A stretch of 64,000 bases of DNA, from assembly GCA_031274765.1 (NCBI GenBank), contig JAISPR010000010.1, positions 1 through 64,000 on the forward strand. Direction: 5' to 3'. Below the pieces are notes generated by a model that was given only the letters and a program-made list of their open reading frames with translations, made no database searches and was not told the origin of the DNA. Position 1 is the stretch's first letter. Each line of letters begins with the position of its first letter. The position numbers and the translations under genes are program-made. Shown one piece after another: positions 18,568 to 28,223 of this stretch. The stretch is from Nitrososphaerota archaeon. Its GTDB lineage: Archaea; Thermoproteota; Bathyarchaeia; Bathyarchaeales; Bathycorpusculaceae.

Positions 18568-19683
18568 ATGGCAAACAAAATCGGCGTCTTTTGCCCCACT
18601 CTAAACGTTTATGGCGGCGGAGAATATGTTGCAATAGCTATCGCCAACACCCTTGCAAAAAATAACCACCCCGTAATCCTATTTACAAACAACAAAATCA
18701 ACCCCCAAGCCATCAAAAACTACTTCGGCGAAACCCTCCACCCAAACATAGAAACTCTCCCCCAACCCACCCCCTTCACACCCCGAAACATAGCCCACTT
18801 CTACCAAACTATAATCCACTCCTACATCGCAAAATCCAAATGTCACACACTCATCGACGCCTTCTCCAACTGCGTCTATCCCTGGACAGAAGTCACCTAC
18901 ATCCACTTCCCCCACCTCAACAAACAAACCTTCAACAAATCATTTCCCTACCTAAACAACCCCCGCATCAACCAAGCCGGCACCCTACCGCAAGTACTTC
19001 TAGAAAAAAAACTAGTGAACTACAAAAAACACCTAGTTTTAGCCAACAGCCACTACACTGCCAATGAAATCCAAGCCTACTCAGGAAAATCAGCAGAAGT
19101 CCTCTATCCCCCCTTCTCATCAAGCCTCATAGACCTAAGTCAAGATACTGCTAAACCCCAAAAAGATAATCTTGTTGTTACAGTCTCACGGCTAGACGCT
19201 AATAAACAATTAGAACGGATTCCGCAGATTGCCGCACAAACCCATTCAAGTATACAATTTGTTATAATCGGTCGGTTATGCAGTCCCACTACGCTTGCTT
19301 TTTTGCATGCGTTAACTAAAAAGTTGGGTGTAGATAAGCGGGTTCATTTTTATCCCGATGCTTCCGTGGAGCAAAAAATAGACTTGCTACGAAAAGCTAA
19401 AATTTATTTGCACACAATGACCGGTGAACATTTTGGTATATCTATTGTAGAAGCTATGGTTTTGGGTTGTTTGCCGATTGTTCATGATTCGGGTGGAGTG
19501 CGGGAGTTTGTTTCGGCGCAGTATCGTTATCAAACTTCTAAGGAGGCGGCTTCTAAGATTAGCCAGGTGTTGGCTTGTTGGTCAAATAATCAGGCTGAAA
19601 AAGTTAGAGCGCTTAGTGAACAGTTTTCACTTTCTAATTTTTCAATACGGTTCATGGAGCTCTATATGCGCTATTATGATTAG
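18568..19683 (+). CDS. GT4-like glycosyltransferase
   Basis: GVFCPTLNVYGGGEYVAIAIANTL...VVTVSRLDANKQLERIPQIA...LHTMTGEHFGISIVEAMVLGCLPIVHDSGGVREFV. Confidence 0.92.
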   Translation: MANKIGVFCPTLNVYGGGEYVAIAIANTLAKNNHPVILFTNNKINPQAIKNYFGETLHPNIETLPQPTPFTPRNIAHFYQTIIHSYIAKSKCHTLIDAFSNCVYPWTEVTYIHFPHLNKQTFNKSFPYLNNPRINQAGTLPQVLLEKKLVNYKKHLVLANSHYTANEIQAYSGKSAEVLYPPFSSSLIDLSQDTAKPQKDNLVVTVSRLDANKQLERIPQIAAQTHSSIQFVIIGRLCSPTTLAFLHALTKKLGVDKRVHFYPDASVEQKIDLLRKAKIYLHTMTGEHFGISIVEAMVLGCLPIVHDSGGVREFVSAQYRYQTSKEAASKISQVLACWSNNQAEKVRALSEQFSLSNFSIRFMELYMRYYD

Positions 19684-19700
19684 ACTATGCTGAGTTTGAG

Positions 19701-20885
19701 GTGCTCTTTTTGCGTGTATGTCATGTTTGGGAACGGTTTTGGCCAATAGAAATAGGTGGTTTGGAGCGCTACATTTTGTGGCTTACCAGCTATCTTGCTA
19801 AGAAACAAGCTATCGAGTTCTCGCTTATAACGGGCCGGACAAAATTTTTGTTGGTAACAAAAAATATTAAAAAATATGAGAACGTGGGATTTCTTGAGGT
19901 TTATCGGCTCGGACCCAACCCGGTGGATGTTTTGAATGGGGCCTGTATTTATTTTTTAGGGTCTACTCCACGGATTGTGGAAAAAATAAAGTTCGCCGGG
20001 CTCTATCAGGAGGCTTTGAAATGGCGGGGGGCTAAATCTAGTGATGTATTTCACATACATGGTATTTGGCGTGATCTTGAATACATCAATCTGGGTATTT
20101 ATTTGAGTCGACATTACCACAAACCCTTGGTTGTTACCCTACATGGCGGGTTTGTAGGGAGTCCTTCTCAGGGGGGCATGCCCCTTGAGTCACCCCAAGT
20201 TAGAGCCATACTAGAAGATGATGTTGCAGCCATAACTACCTACTCCCATGAGGTGCTAAGTACGCTTGAGCGGATGGGACTGGGCGATAAGAGTTATCTG
20301 GTTACTAATTTTGTAGATCCGCCTTTTTTTAAAAAACCCTTGGGCGATAAATCACATGCGACCACAGTTATTTATGTTGGCCGGCTTGAACCGGTGCAGA
20401 CGCCTGAGTTGGTGCTTTTGGCTTTTAAAAAAGTCATTGAACAGGTGCCCGATGCTAAGCTTGTTATCGTTGGATATGGAACGCTTTTTGAGCCCCTTAG
20501 ATTGATGATAAAAGAGCTAAATATTGAAGGATCGGTTACTATGGCCGGTCGGCAGACTGATGTTCGGCCTTTTTTGTGGGACAGTGATATTTTTGTGGCG
20601 ACAAATTTTGGTTACATCGCTACCCTTGAAGCGTGGTCTGCGGGGCTTGCAGTTATTGCACCTAATTTTGGCATACTCAAAGAAACCGTTGCGCATGAAA
20701 AAAATGGTTTGCTTTTTGAACCTGATCAGGTTGATGATTTAGCGTGGGCTCTTTTACGGTTAATAGCGGACCGGTCTTTGCGGGAAACGCTTGCGTTAAA
20801 TGGTGCTAAAATGGTCCAGAATTATGATATCCGTACAGTGGCACCTAAAATGTCTTCGATTTATCGTTTAGTGATCAAAAACTGA
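19701..20885 (+). CDS. GT4-like glycosyltransferase
   Basis: HVWERFWPIEIGGLERYILWLTSYLA...VIYVGRLEPVQTPELVLLAF...EAWSAGLAVIAPNFG. Confidence 0.92.
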   Translation: MLFLRVCHVWERFWPIEIGGLERYILWLTSYLAKKQAIEFSLITGRTKFLLVTKNIKKYENVGFLEVYRLGPNPVDVLNGACIYFLGSTPRIVEKIKFAGLYQEALKWRGAKSSDVFHIHGIWRDLEYINLGIYLSRHYHKPLVVTLHGGFVGSPSQGGMPLESPQVRAILEDDVAAITTYSHEVLSTLERMGLGDKSYLVTNFVDPPFFKKPLGDKSHATTVIYVGRLEPVQTPELVLLAFKKVIEQVPDAKLVIVGYGTLFEPLRLMIKELNIEGSVTMAGRQTDVRPFLWDSDIFVATNFGYIATLEAWSAGLAVIAPNFGILKETVAHEKNGLLFEPDQVDDLAWALLRLIADRSLRETLALNGAKMVQNYDIRTVAPKMSSIYRLVIKN

Positions 20886-20899
20886 TTTGAGGCAAAAAT

Positions 20900-23017
20900 A
20901 TGGGTTTTTCTACCAAGTTATCTGTTTCCAAGTATTTTTTAGCCCTAGTTGTGGCTTTTCAGGTTATTCTTTATGCATCTATGTATTTGGATCTTTTGGT
21001 TGTACGCGTAGTTATAGGCGCTGTGTATTTGCTCTTCATACCTGGTATGGTTATCCTCAAACTTTTGAAACTGGAGCGTTTGGGGTCTTTTGAGGTAATT
21101 GTCTATGCGGTAGGATTTAGTGTTGTTTTTCTTATGCTTGCCGGGTTGATAATTAATCAATTCGGCTATATTGTAGGCCTTAGTTTTCCCTTAGCGGTTT
21201 TGCCGCTTTCGTTGTTTGTAAACACCTTGGTTCTTCTGGGGGCTGTTGTTGTACAGGTTATGAATCGTAAACGTACTGGGGTCTTTGAGTCTGAAGAGGT
21301 GTTTGTGAATCGTTCAGTTCTGCCCTTGGTTTTGCTTCCTGTTTTGAGTATAATTGGTGCCTATTTCGTAAATACCACCGGTAATAACCTTATTTTAATG
21401 GGGATGATTTTAGCCATAGCGGCCATATTTATTTTTAGTGTCTTTAGTAAAGGTGTAAAATCGCGTTCATTTTATGTGTTTGCTGTTGCCATGATTGCAT
21501 TGGCTCTTTTGATGCATGTGTCTTTAATCTCTGGATACATTTTGCCCTATGGGGGGGATTCTCCTGTGGAGCTCTATGTTTTTAGAGGAACTGAGCTCAA
21601 TTCTCATTGGAACCCCATTTTTATGATGCCTGAAGATGAAATCTATGGCCGTTATAATGCTATGTTAAGTATAACGGTGCTTCCCACAATCTACTCCAAT
21701 ATGTTAGGGTTAGATCCCACTTGGGTATTCAAACTGATATATCCTCTCATATTTACATTAGTTCCCGTTGGTTTGTATTTGCTTTGGCAGCCCTATGTTG
21801 GCAAAAAGTTAGGGTTCATCGCAGCGTTTCTGTTTATGGCTCAATCAACTTTTTTTACCGAGATGCTAGCGTTAAATCGACAGATGATAGCTGAGTTATT
21901 TTTTGTTTTGTTGTTGTTAGTGATTTTAAATAAGAAATTGCCTGCCGCTAGTAAATTTGTTACGTTTGCACTGTTTAGTTTTGGTTTAATCTTTTCCCAT
22001 TATGCTTTAGCTGAGATTTTTCTTTTTCTCATTGTTTCTGCTTGGGTTATTTCTGCGCTCTATATGCGTCGTCCCGGTTTTAATCTGCAACTGAGTTTTG
22101 TGGTGTTCTTTTTTGTCGCTATGTTTCTTTGGTATATCTATGTTTCTGATGGGGTGGTTTTTAATAGTTTTATGTCTTTTGCAAGTAATATTGGTGCACA
22201 GTTTGGGGATTTCTTTAACCCTGCCTCTAGGGGACAAGCTGTTCTTACCGGTCTTGGTTTAGCGAGTTCACCTTCGCCTCTAAATACCCTTAGCCGAGGG
22301 TTTGCTTATTTAACAGAGTTTTTTATAGTGCTGGGTTGTTTTGCGCTAATTCGAAAGAAAACGCCTTTTCGGTTTGCAGGGGACTATACAGTGTTTAGCG
22401 TGTTAGCGGTTGTTTTTTTGGTGCTTCTAACACTTGTTCCCGGGTTAGCCGATGCGCTCTCAATGACCCGGTTCTATCACATACTTTTGATGGTTCTTGC
22501 ACCGTTTTGTGCGGTGGGTATGTGGTTAATGTCTCAGTATGTCTTTAGGTATAGGCGGGAACTATTTTTTTCTTTGTTGGTTGTTGCGGTTTTGGTTCCC
22601 TATTTTCTGTTCCAAACCAATTTTGCCTATGAAGCTACAGGCGGTGAAAGTTGGTCGGTTCCCCTTAGTAGTTATCGGATGTCGCCAATAATTCTTTATG
22701 GTTATGTTGGATTTATTGACCCGATGAGCGTGCATGGGGCAACTTGGGTTTCAACTAATGTGCCCTATAAATATAATATATATGGTGATAATGCCCTCTA
22801 CACGTCTTTAACGGCTTACGGCTTGATTTATCGGGGTTATGTTAAGGAACTTACGGCAACCTCAGAGCTATATGGGGGGCAGTTTGCTTATCTGAGCTAT
22901 ATTACCGTTAACTATGAGCTTGCGACATCTAATGGTACTATACCGCGGGTGCTCAACCAAACTGATGTTGTGTATTCCAATGGCGGCAGTGAGGTTTATT
23001 TCGTACCCCTGCCTTAG
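20900..23017 (+). CDS. Large polytopic membrane protein (DUF2206-like)
   Basis: More than 10 hydrophobic helices over 705 aa, conserved-looking extracytoplasmic C-terminus; resembles archaeal DUF2206 proteins. Confidence 0.75.
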   Translation: MGFSTKLSVSKYFLALVVAFQVILYASMYLDLLVVRVVIGAVYLLFIPGMVILKLLKLERLGSFEVIVYAVGFSVVFLMLAGLIINQFGYIVGLSFPLAVLPLSLFVNTLVLLGAVVVQVMNRKRTGVFESEEVFVNRSVLPLVLLPVLSIIGAYFVNTTGNNLILMGMILAIAAIFIFSVFSKGVKSRSFYVFAVAMIALALLMHVSLISGYILPYGGDSPVELYVFRGTELNSHWNPIFMMPEDEIYGRYNAMLSITVLPTIYSNMLGLDPTWVFKLIYPLIFTLVPVGLYLLWQPYVGKKLGFIAAFLFMAQSTFFTEMLALNRQMIAELFFVLLLLVILNKKLPAASKFVTFALFSFGLIFSHYALAEIFLFLIVSAWVISALYMRRPGFNLQLSFVVFFFVAMFLWYIYVSDGVVFNSFMSFASNIGAQFGDFFNPASRGQAVLTGLGLASSPSPLNTLSRGFAYLTEFFIVLGCFALIRKKTPFRFAGDYTVFSVLAVVFLVLLTLVPGLADALSMTRFYHILLMVLAPFCAVGMWLMSQYVFRYRRELFFSLLVVAVLVPYFLFQTNFAYEATGGESWSVPLSSYRMSPIILYGYVGFIDPMSVHGATWVSTNVPYKYNIYGDNALYTSLTAYGLIYRGYVKELTATSELYGGQFAYLSYITVNYELATSNGTIPRVLNQTDVVYSNGGSEVYFVPLP

Positions 23018-23088
23018 CTTCTTGGTTTGTTTTTAATCCCTGATAACCCTGATTTGTTAACTGTTATTTATCCTGCAAGGTAGGTTCG

Positions 23089-24183
23089 ATGAATAATTAC
23101 CGAAAAAATACTGCTCAGTCCTATTGGGTTTCTGTGGTTATCCCCACTTACAAAAGAGCGGATCTTTTGCCCTATTTGCTTGCTGCTCTAAACCGACAAA
23201 CCTACCGGGCCTTTGATGTAGTGTTTGTTGTGAAACCCTCTGGTGATGACACTGATATGCTTCTCAGAGAAGCTTCTCACACTCTTAACATAACCATAGT
23301 TTTCCAAACCCGGGGATATATTGTAGATGCATATTTTCTTGGCGTCAAATACACTACTGGTGATATTGTTGTTTTTCTTGATGATGATGCTCTTCCAGCG
23401 GATAACTGGTTAGAGGAAATTGTGAAAATTTTTCAAACCACAAAAGCTGATGGCATCACAGCAGATTCTTTTCCGGTTTTGATAAAAAATTGTGCTCTTG
23501 AAATAATTCCTGAATCCGAGGTGCCGGTGGCTTTTTCATCTTTTGATTTTGCTTTTTTTGGTAGTCCTCTAAGAGGTCTTGAGAATTTTAAAAACAGTAT
23601 ATCTACTACTGGTTTAGTGTATGAACGGGGTAACAATGTATATTGGCGCAAGCATGGTGCGGTGAAGGCTTTGTTGCGTGGGCCCTCTATGGCTGTTTGG
23701 GGTGATGTTTTACGGAAAGTTAACTTGCCTGGTGAGTGGCTTTTGGGTTGTGCTTGGGAGATGGTTCTTGGATGGCGGTTGTGGCGTGTTGGGGCTGAGT
23801 TGATTTATGCTCCGCAAGTAAAGGTCTATCATATTGTGCATGGTCGAACTTGTAGTCGTGATTATCTTAATCCCCGTGCTGATCTTCTCTGGGCTGTTGA
23901 GGCGGAATTATTGTTTTATAGGCTCTATGGTGCAGAGCCCCAATTGTCTATAGTACGTAAAATTGAATCTGATTTGTTTCGTATTTTGCATAGTTTAAAG
24001 CATATGCGTTCAAATGTGCCCTATCAGCAGCATAAAATTGTTGGTATCCTTATAGGGAACATTATTGGTGTAAAATGGTTGATTCACAAAGCGCTAAATA
24101 CGTCTTATTCTCCGCTTCCGGATTTGATGAAACTGCGAAAATCTAAACCCGAGTCTAATTCCCATAATTCGTTGTCTGGTTAA
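23089..24183 (+). CDS. GT2 family glycosyltransferase
   Basis: WVSVVIPTYKRADLLPYLLAALNRQTY...TTGDIVVFLDDDALPADNWLEEIVK. Confidence 0.9.
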   Translation: MNNYRKNTAQSYWVSVVIPTYKRADLLPYLLAALNRQTYRAFDVVFVVKPSGDDTDMLLREASHTLNITIVFQTRGYIVDAYFLGVKYTTGDIVVFLDDDALPADNWLEEIVKIFQTTKADGITADSFPVLIKNCALEIIPESEVPVAFSSFDFAFFGSPLRGLENFKNSISTTGLVYERGNNVYWRKHGAVKALLRGPSMAVWGDVLRKVNLPGEWLLGCAWEMVLGWRLWRVGAELIYAPQVKVYHIVHGRTCSRDYLNPRADLLWAVEAELLFYRLYGAEPQLSIVRKIESDLFRILHSLKHMRSNVPYQQHKIVGILIGNIIGVKWLIHKALNTSYSPLPDLMKLRKSKPESNSHNSLSG

Positions 24184-24513
24184 CTAATTGGTTATTGTTT
24201 TATTGATGTTTGTTTGTTGATGGTTGTATTTTGGGTTAGGGGTGGTTGTCGTGTTTAGTTGGAGTTGTTTTATGGTTTGGGGTGTTTTTGGGTTTGTTTT
24301 GTGTATTTTTGTGGTTAGTTGTTGAGGGGTGGTGTTGATTTGGGGTTGGTTTGTTTTTGGGGTTTGTAGGTGGCGGGTATCTATTTTGAGTGATGCGTTT
24401 TTTAAATTATTTTGTTATATGTGGATGTGTTTTTAAGGTTGTTTTTGGTTGTGTTGTTCATGTTTAACTCAATTTATGTGGCTTGAATCGCTGATTTTAG
24501 GTGCGCAAATCTC

Positions 24514-24682
24514 GGTAGTGTGCTAACATGGGATAGTTTTTTACCGGTCAGGTGCTTTATGTACTATCCATGAATTAAAGGTGACCTTTATCTTTAGGGC
24601 TTGAGGACTTTGCCAATCGTATATGGAGTCAATACGAATTTGATTCTGTGCCAAATTAACTATTCTAAATTGGTACACTACC
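24514..24682. repeat. MITE-like family C, copy 1
   Basis: GGTAGTGTGCTAACATGGGATAGTT ... AACTATTCTAAATTGGTACACTACC; imperfect ~25-bp TIRs. Confidence 0.82.
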
Positions 24683-25044
24683 CACTCCTATTTTACGCAA
24701 TCAATGCGGCCGCAATCAAAGTCTAACTGCAATACATTTGAACACAAAACCATAAAAAAATAACTACTAATTACCTTATATCTAATACAAACAAAAAACA
24801 ACCCTTATTTATGTTGCAAACACACCCTTAACCCTCAAATATTAATCTAAAACAACTGCCTGAAAAATTACCCCACAAAATCAATCCAACCAAACATACA
24901 AAAACAACCAACCCCCAAAATATAACCCATTTTCAAAACCAAACACCTACCTACCCAACAACAAAAACCCGCCCTGACAGCCAATGCCTGCTAGCCTCAT
25001 ACATCAACATTCTGCCTCGAAAACAAAATTTTGGAGAACTAACT

Positions 25045-26115
25045 TTGCAATCTCAAAACCAACCCCTAGCATCTATAATAATACTCAACTATAACGGCAA
25101 AAACTATCTCAACAACTGCATAACCTCAGTTCTCAAAACCAAATACCCCAACTACGAAATCATCTTAGTCGACAACGCATCAACCGATAACAGCCTCCAA
25201 ATCGCAGAACAACACTTTAACCACACCCCCCACCTCAAAATCATCCGCAACCCTACCAACCAAGGCTTTAGCGGCGGTAACAACACCGGCTACACCCATT
25301 GTCACGGCAAATACATTGTCTTTCTCAACAACGACACCACTGTTGAACCCAACTGGCTAACCCACCTAGTAGAAACTATGCAAAACGACCCCACAATCGG
25401 CTTAGCTCAAAGCAAAATTCTAATGATGGAAAACAACAAAATCCAAATCGGCGGATGGATTTTTAGCGACTATCTAGTACGCAAACACTCCATAGCACAA
25501 AACCAAAGCAACCAACTAAACCTCAAACCCTGCTTTGAGGTCTCTGTTGCCTCAGGAGCTAGCCTAATTATCCGCCGGTCACTTATTGAAAAATATGGTC
25601 TCTTTGAAGCAAAAATCCCCTTCTTCTACGACGACACCCTACTCGCAGTTAAAACCTGGCTAGCCGGTAAACGTGTCGTCACTATCACAAACTCCCAAGT
25701 TCACCACATACTGGGAGCCACCAGCACATGGAATCTAGAAAAAACCACTTTTAACTTACTTAGAGCCAAAATCTGTTTACTCTTTGATATATACTACTGT
25801 CCCCATGAACTATTATCTGCTGTTTTTATCAATGGTATGCACACTTTATTTAATACCTTACATGCCCTAAAGAACAAACAGCTGCCAATAGTTTATGCCA
25901 ATATATGTGGATTTGCCTGGATGCTTGGTAACTTGAGGTTTCTGTGGCAAAACCGATACAGGCGATGGCACAAAACCAACGTTTCCCCCCAAGAACTCAA
26001 AAAAAAACTTGTGCGAATACATCTACCCTTCGCATTATACCTTTTACCCACCCAACTTGGTGAAGACACCTTTAGAGCCGCAGTAGCAAACTATGAACGC
26101 AAAATTTTAGAATAA
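25045..26115 (+). CDS. GT2 family glycosyltransferase (rhamnosyltransferase-like)
   Basis: LASIIILNYNGKNYLNNCITSVLKTKYPNYEIILVDNASTDNSL...YIVFLNNDTTVEPNWL; TTG start. Confidence 0.92.
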   Translation: MQSQNQPLASIIILNYNGKNYLNNCITSVLKTKYPNYEIILVDNASTDNSLQIAEQHFNHTPHLKIIRNPTNQGFSGGNNTGYTHCHGKYIVFLNNDTTVEPNWLTHLVETMQNDPTIGLAQSKILMMENNKIQIGGWIFSDYLVRKHSIAQNQSNQLNLKPCFEVSVASGASLIIRRSLIEKYGLFEAKIPFFYDDTLLAVKTWLAGKRVVTITNSQVHHILGATSTWNLEKTTFNLLRAKICLLFDIYYCPHELLSAVFINGMHTLFNTLHALKNKQLPIVYANICGFAWMLGNLRFLWQNRYRRWHKTNVSPQELKKKLVRIHLPFALYLLPTQLGEDTFRAAVANYERKILE

Positions 26116-26130
26116 CCCTGGAGGTATGGT

Positions 26131-26589
26131 ATGTTAATTGAATCTAGCACAATTTTGGATAAATGTGGTATAGTAAATTTTCCTAAAGTCACTGATTATC
26201 GGGGTAATCTCTCATTTATAGAGGAAAACCTACAAATTCCTTTCCAAATTAAACGTGTTTACTACCTATATGACGTGCCAAGTGGCGCTAGCCGCGGTGG
26301 GCATGCACACAAAGAACTCCACCAGGTTATTATCGCCCTAAGCGGCAGCTTTGATGTCCTCTTAGACGATGGCACCAACAAACGCACCTTTTTTCTTAAC
26401 CGGCCCCACTATGGCCTCTACATTCCTCCTGGCATATGGCGGGAACTTGAAAATTTTTCCTCCAACTCTGTTGCTCTCTCTCTTGTCTCTCAAATTTATG
26501 ATGAATCTGACTATCTGCGCGACTATGATGCATTTAAGCGATGGATTACAAATGATTGGACCCAAAGAAAAACTCTTAATTATCGGTGA
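26131..26589 (+). CDS. WxcM/FdtA/QdtA-like cupin sugar 3,4-ketoisomerase
   Basis: FPKVTDYRGNLSFIEENLQIPFQIKRVYYLYDVPSGASRGGHAHKELHQVIIALSGSFDVLLDDG...PPGIWREL. Confidence 0.92.
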   Translation: MLIESSTILDKCGIVNFPKVTDYRGNLSFIEENLQIPFQIKRVYYLYDVPSGASRGGHAHKELHQVIIALSGSFDVLLDDGTNKRTFFLNRPHYGLYIPPGIWRELENFSSNSVALSLVSQIYDESDYLRDYDAFKRWITNDWTQRKTLNYR

Positions 26590-27235
26590 TGGCGAAACAG
26601 CTCAACTTGCCTGCACCTACTTTCGCCAAATGGGCGTTTTAGTGGCTGGGTTTAGCGTTGAGCGGGCCTACCTACAAACCAAAACCCTTCTGGGCTTACC
26701 GGTGGTTGCTCTCGAAGAAGCCCAACACACCTTTAACCCCCAAAATTATCGCGCATTTGTTGCCATATCCTACACTCAGCTAAATCACTTGCGAAGCAGA
26801 CTTGTAGTTGCCACCAAAAACAAAGGCTACCAACTTGCCACCTATCTAAGCCCTCAGGCCTCTATAGACCCCGAAGTAGAAATCGGCGAAAACTGTTTCA
26901 TTCTCGAAAACACCACTATTCAACGAGGTGCAAAAATCGGTTCAAATGTCACAATCTGGGCCGGAAGCATAATTGGACATCGCACAACAATTGCCCCTAA
27001 TTGCTTTCTTGCCATCGGGGTGGCCGTTTCAGGATTTTGTCACATAGGCGAAAACAGTTTCTTGGGTGTCAACTGTTGTCTTTCTGATGGGGTGCATATT
27101 GGACAAAACTGTATAATCGGCGCTGGCTCAGTTGTCCTAAAAGACGTTTCTGAGGGCAAAGTCTATGCCGGTAATCCTGCCAAGCCACTGCAAACCACAA
27201 CACATAACTATATCTCTGGAGCAAAAACCATTTGA
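26552..27235 (+). CDS. NeuD/PglD-like hexapeptide-repeat sugar O/N-acyltransferase
   Basis: LLIIGDGETAQLACTYFRQMG then left-handed beta-helix hexapeptide repeats; ATG at 26552 preferred over the 26369 ORF start because upstream residues overlap the cupin CDS. Confidence 0.88.
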   Translation: MIGPKEKLLIIGDGETAQLACTYFRQMGVLVAGFSVERAYLQTKTLLGLPVVALEEAQHTFNPQNYRAFVAISYTQLNHLRSRLVVATKNKGYQLATYLSPQASIDPEVEIGENCFILENTTIQRGAKIGSNVTIWAGSIIGHRTTIAPNCFLAIGVAVSGFCHIGENSFLGVNCCLSDGVHIGQNCIIGAGSVVLKDVSEGKVYAGNPAKPLQTTTHNYISGAKTI

Positions 27236-28194
27236 CCCAAAAAGAAAACCCCAATGCTCTAACCCTTCTTAGATATCAAACCCAAAACAAAGCAACCTGG
27301 GACAATTTTGTTTCCACCTCCAAAAATGGAAGCTTTTTATTTTTTAGAGACTACTTAGAATACCATTCGCATCGCTTCAATGATTATTCCCTAATGTTTT
27401 ATAGCGGCAACAAACTCTTGGCTTTGTTGCCCGCCAATATTGATGGCTCCACCCTTAGTAGTCATGGGGGATTAACCTTTGGTGGCGTAATCTCTGGGTC
27501 TGGGATGAATACCTCGCTTATGCTCCAGGTTTTTTACTCGCTAACTAATCATTGTCGTCAGCAGGGTCTGGCTGAAATAGTCTACAAACCTGTGCCCTAC
27601 ATCTACCACTCTATCCCCTCTGATGAGGACCTTTATGCTCTTTTTAGCTACAAGGCATATTTGTTTGCACGTAATGTTTCCTCTGCTATCTATTTGCCAA
27701 ATGCCCCAAGTTTTGATGGTAACCGTAAAGACAACCTTAAAAAAGCTATAAAACATGGCGTGGTTGTACGTGAATCAGATGATTTTAACTCTTTTATGCG
27801 CATTGAAGAGGAAGTGCTTATTGAACGGCACGGGGTTAAACCTGTGCATTCTGTTAATGAAATAAAACTCTTAGCCAGCCGATTTCCCGATAACATCAAA
27901 TTGTTTGCCTCCTTTAGTGTTGATGGCGTTATGCTTGCAGGCGTTATAATTTATGAAAGCCGTAATGTGGCACATATGCAATATGCTGCTAATTCTGGGG
28001 CTGGCTGGAATATTGGTGCGCAAGACATAATCGAGCATTACCTCATAAAAGAGCACTACAAAGATAAACGATATTTTGACTTTGGAATCTCTACTGAGAA
28101 GCAGGGAACCCTACTAAACGTGGGTTTGATTAAGCGTAAAGAAAACTTTGGCGCAAGCGCTGTTGTGTATGACACCTACAAGCTTCCACTATAA
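27232..28194 (+). CDS. GNAT/FemAB-like acyltransferase
   Basis: NRKDNLKKAIKHGVVVRE...FASFSVDGVMLAGVIIYESRNVAHMQYAANS...YFDFGIST pattern. Confidence 0.75.
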   Translation: MTQKENPNALTLLRYQTQNKATWDNFVSTSKNGSFLFFRDYLEYHSHRFNDYSLMFYSGNKLLALLPANIDGSTLSSHGGLTFGGVISGSGMNTSLMLQVFYSLTNHCRQQGLAEIVYKPVPYIYHSIPSDEDLYALFSYKAYLFARNVSSAIYLPNAPSFDGNRKDNLKKAIKHGVVVRESDDFNSFMRIEEEVLIERHGVKPVHSVNEIKLLASRFPDNIKLFASFSVDGVMLAGVIIYESRNVAHMQYAANSGAGWNIGAQDIIEHYLIKEHYKDKRYFDFGISTEKQGTLLNVGLIKRKENFGASAVVYDTYKLPL

Positions 28195-28223
28195 TTGCCT
28201 GAATTATTTGATTAATTTTTAAG

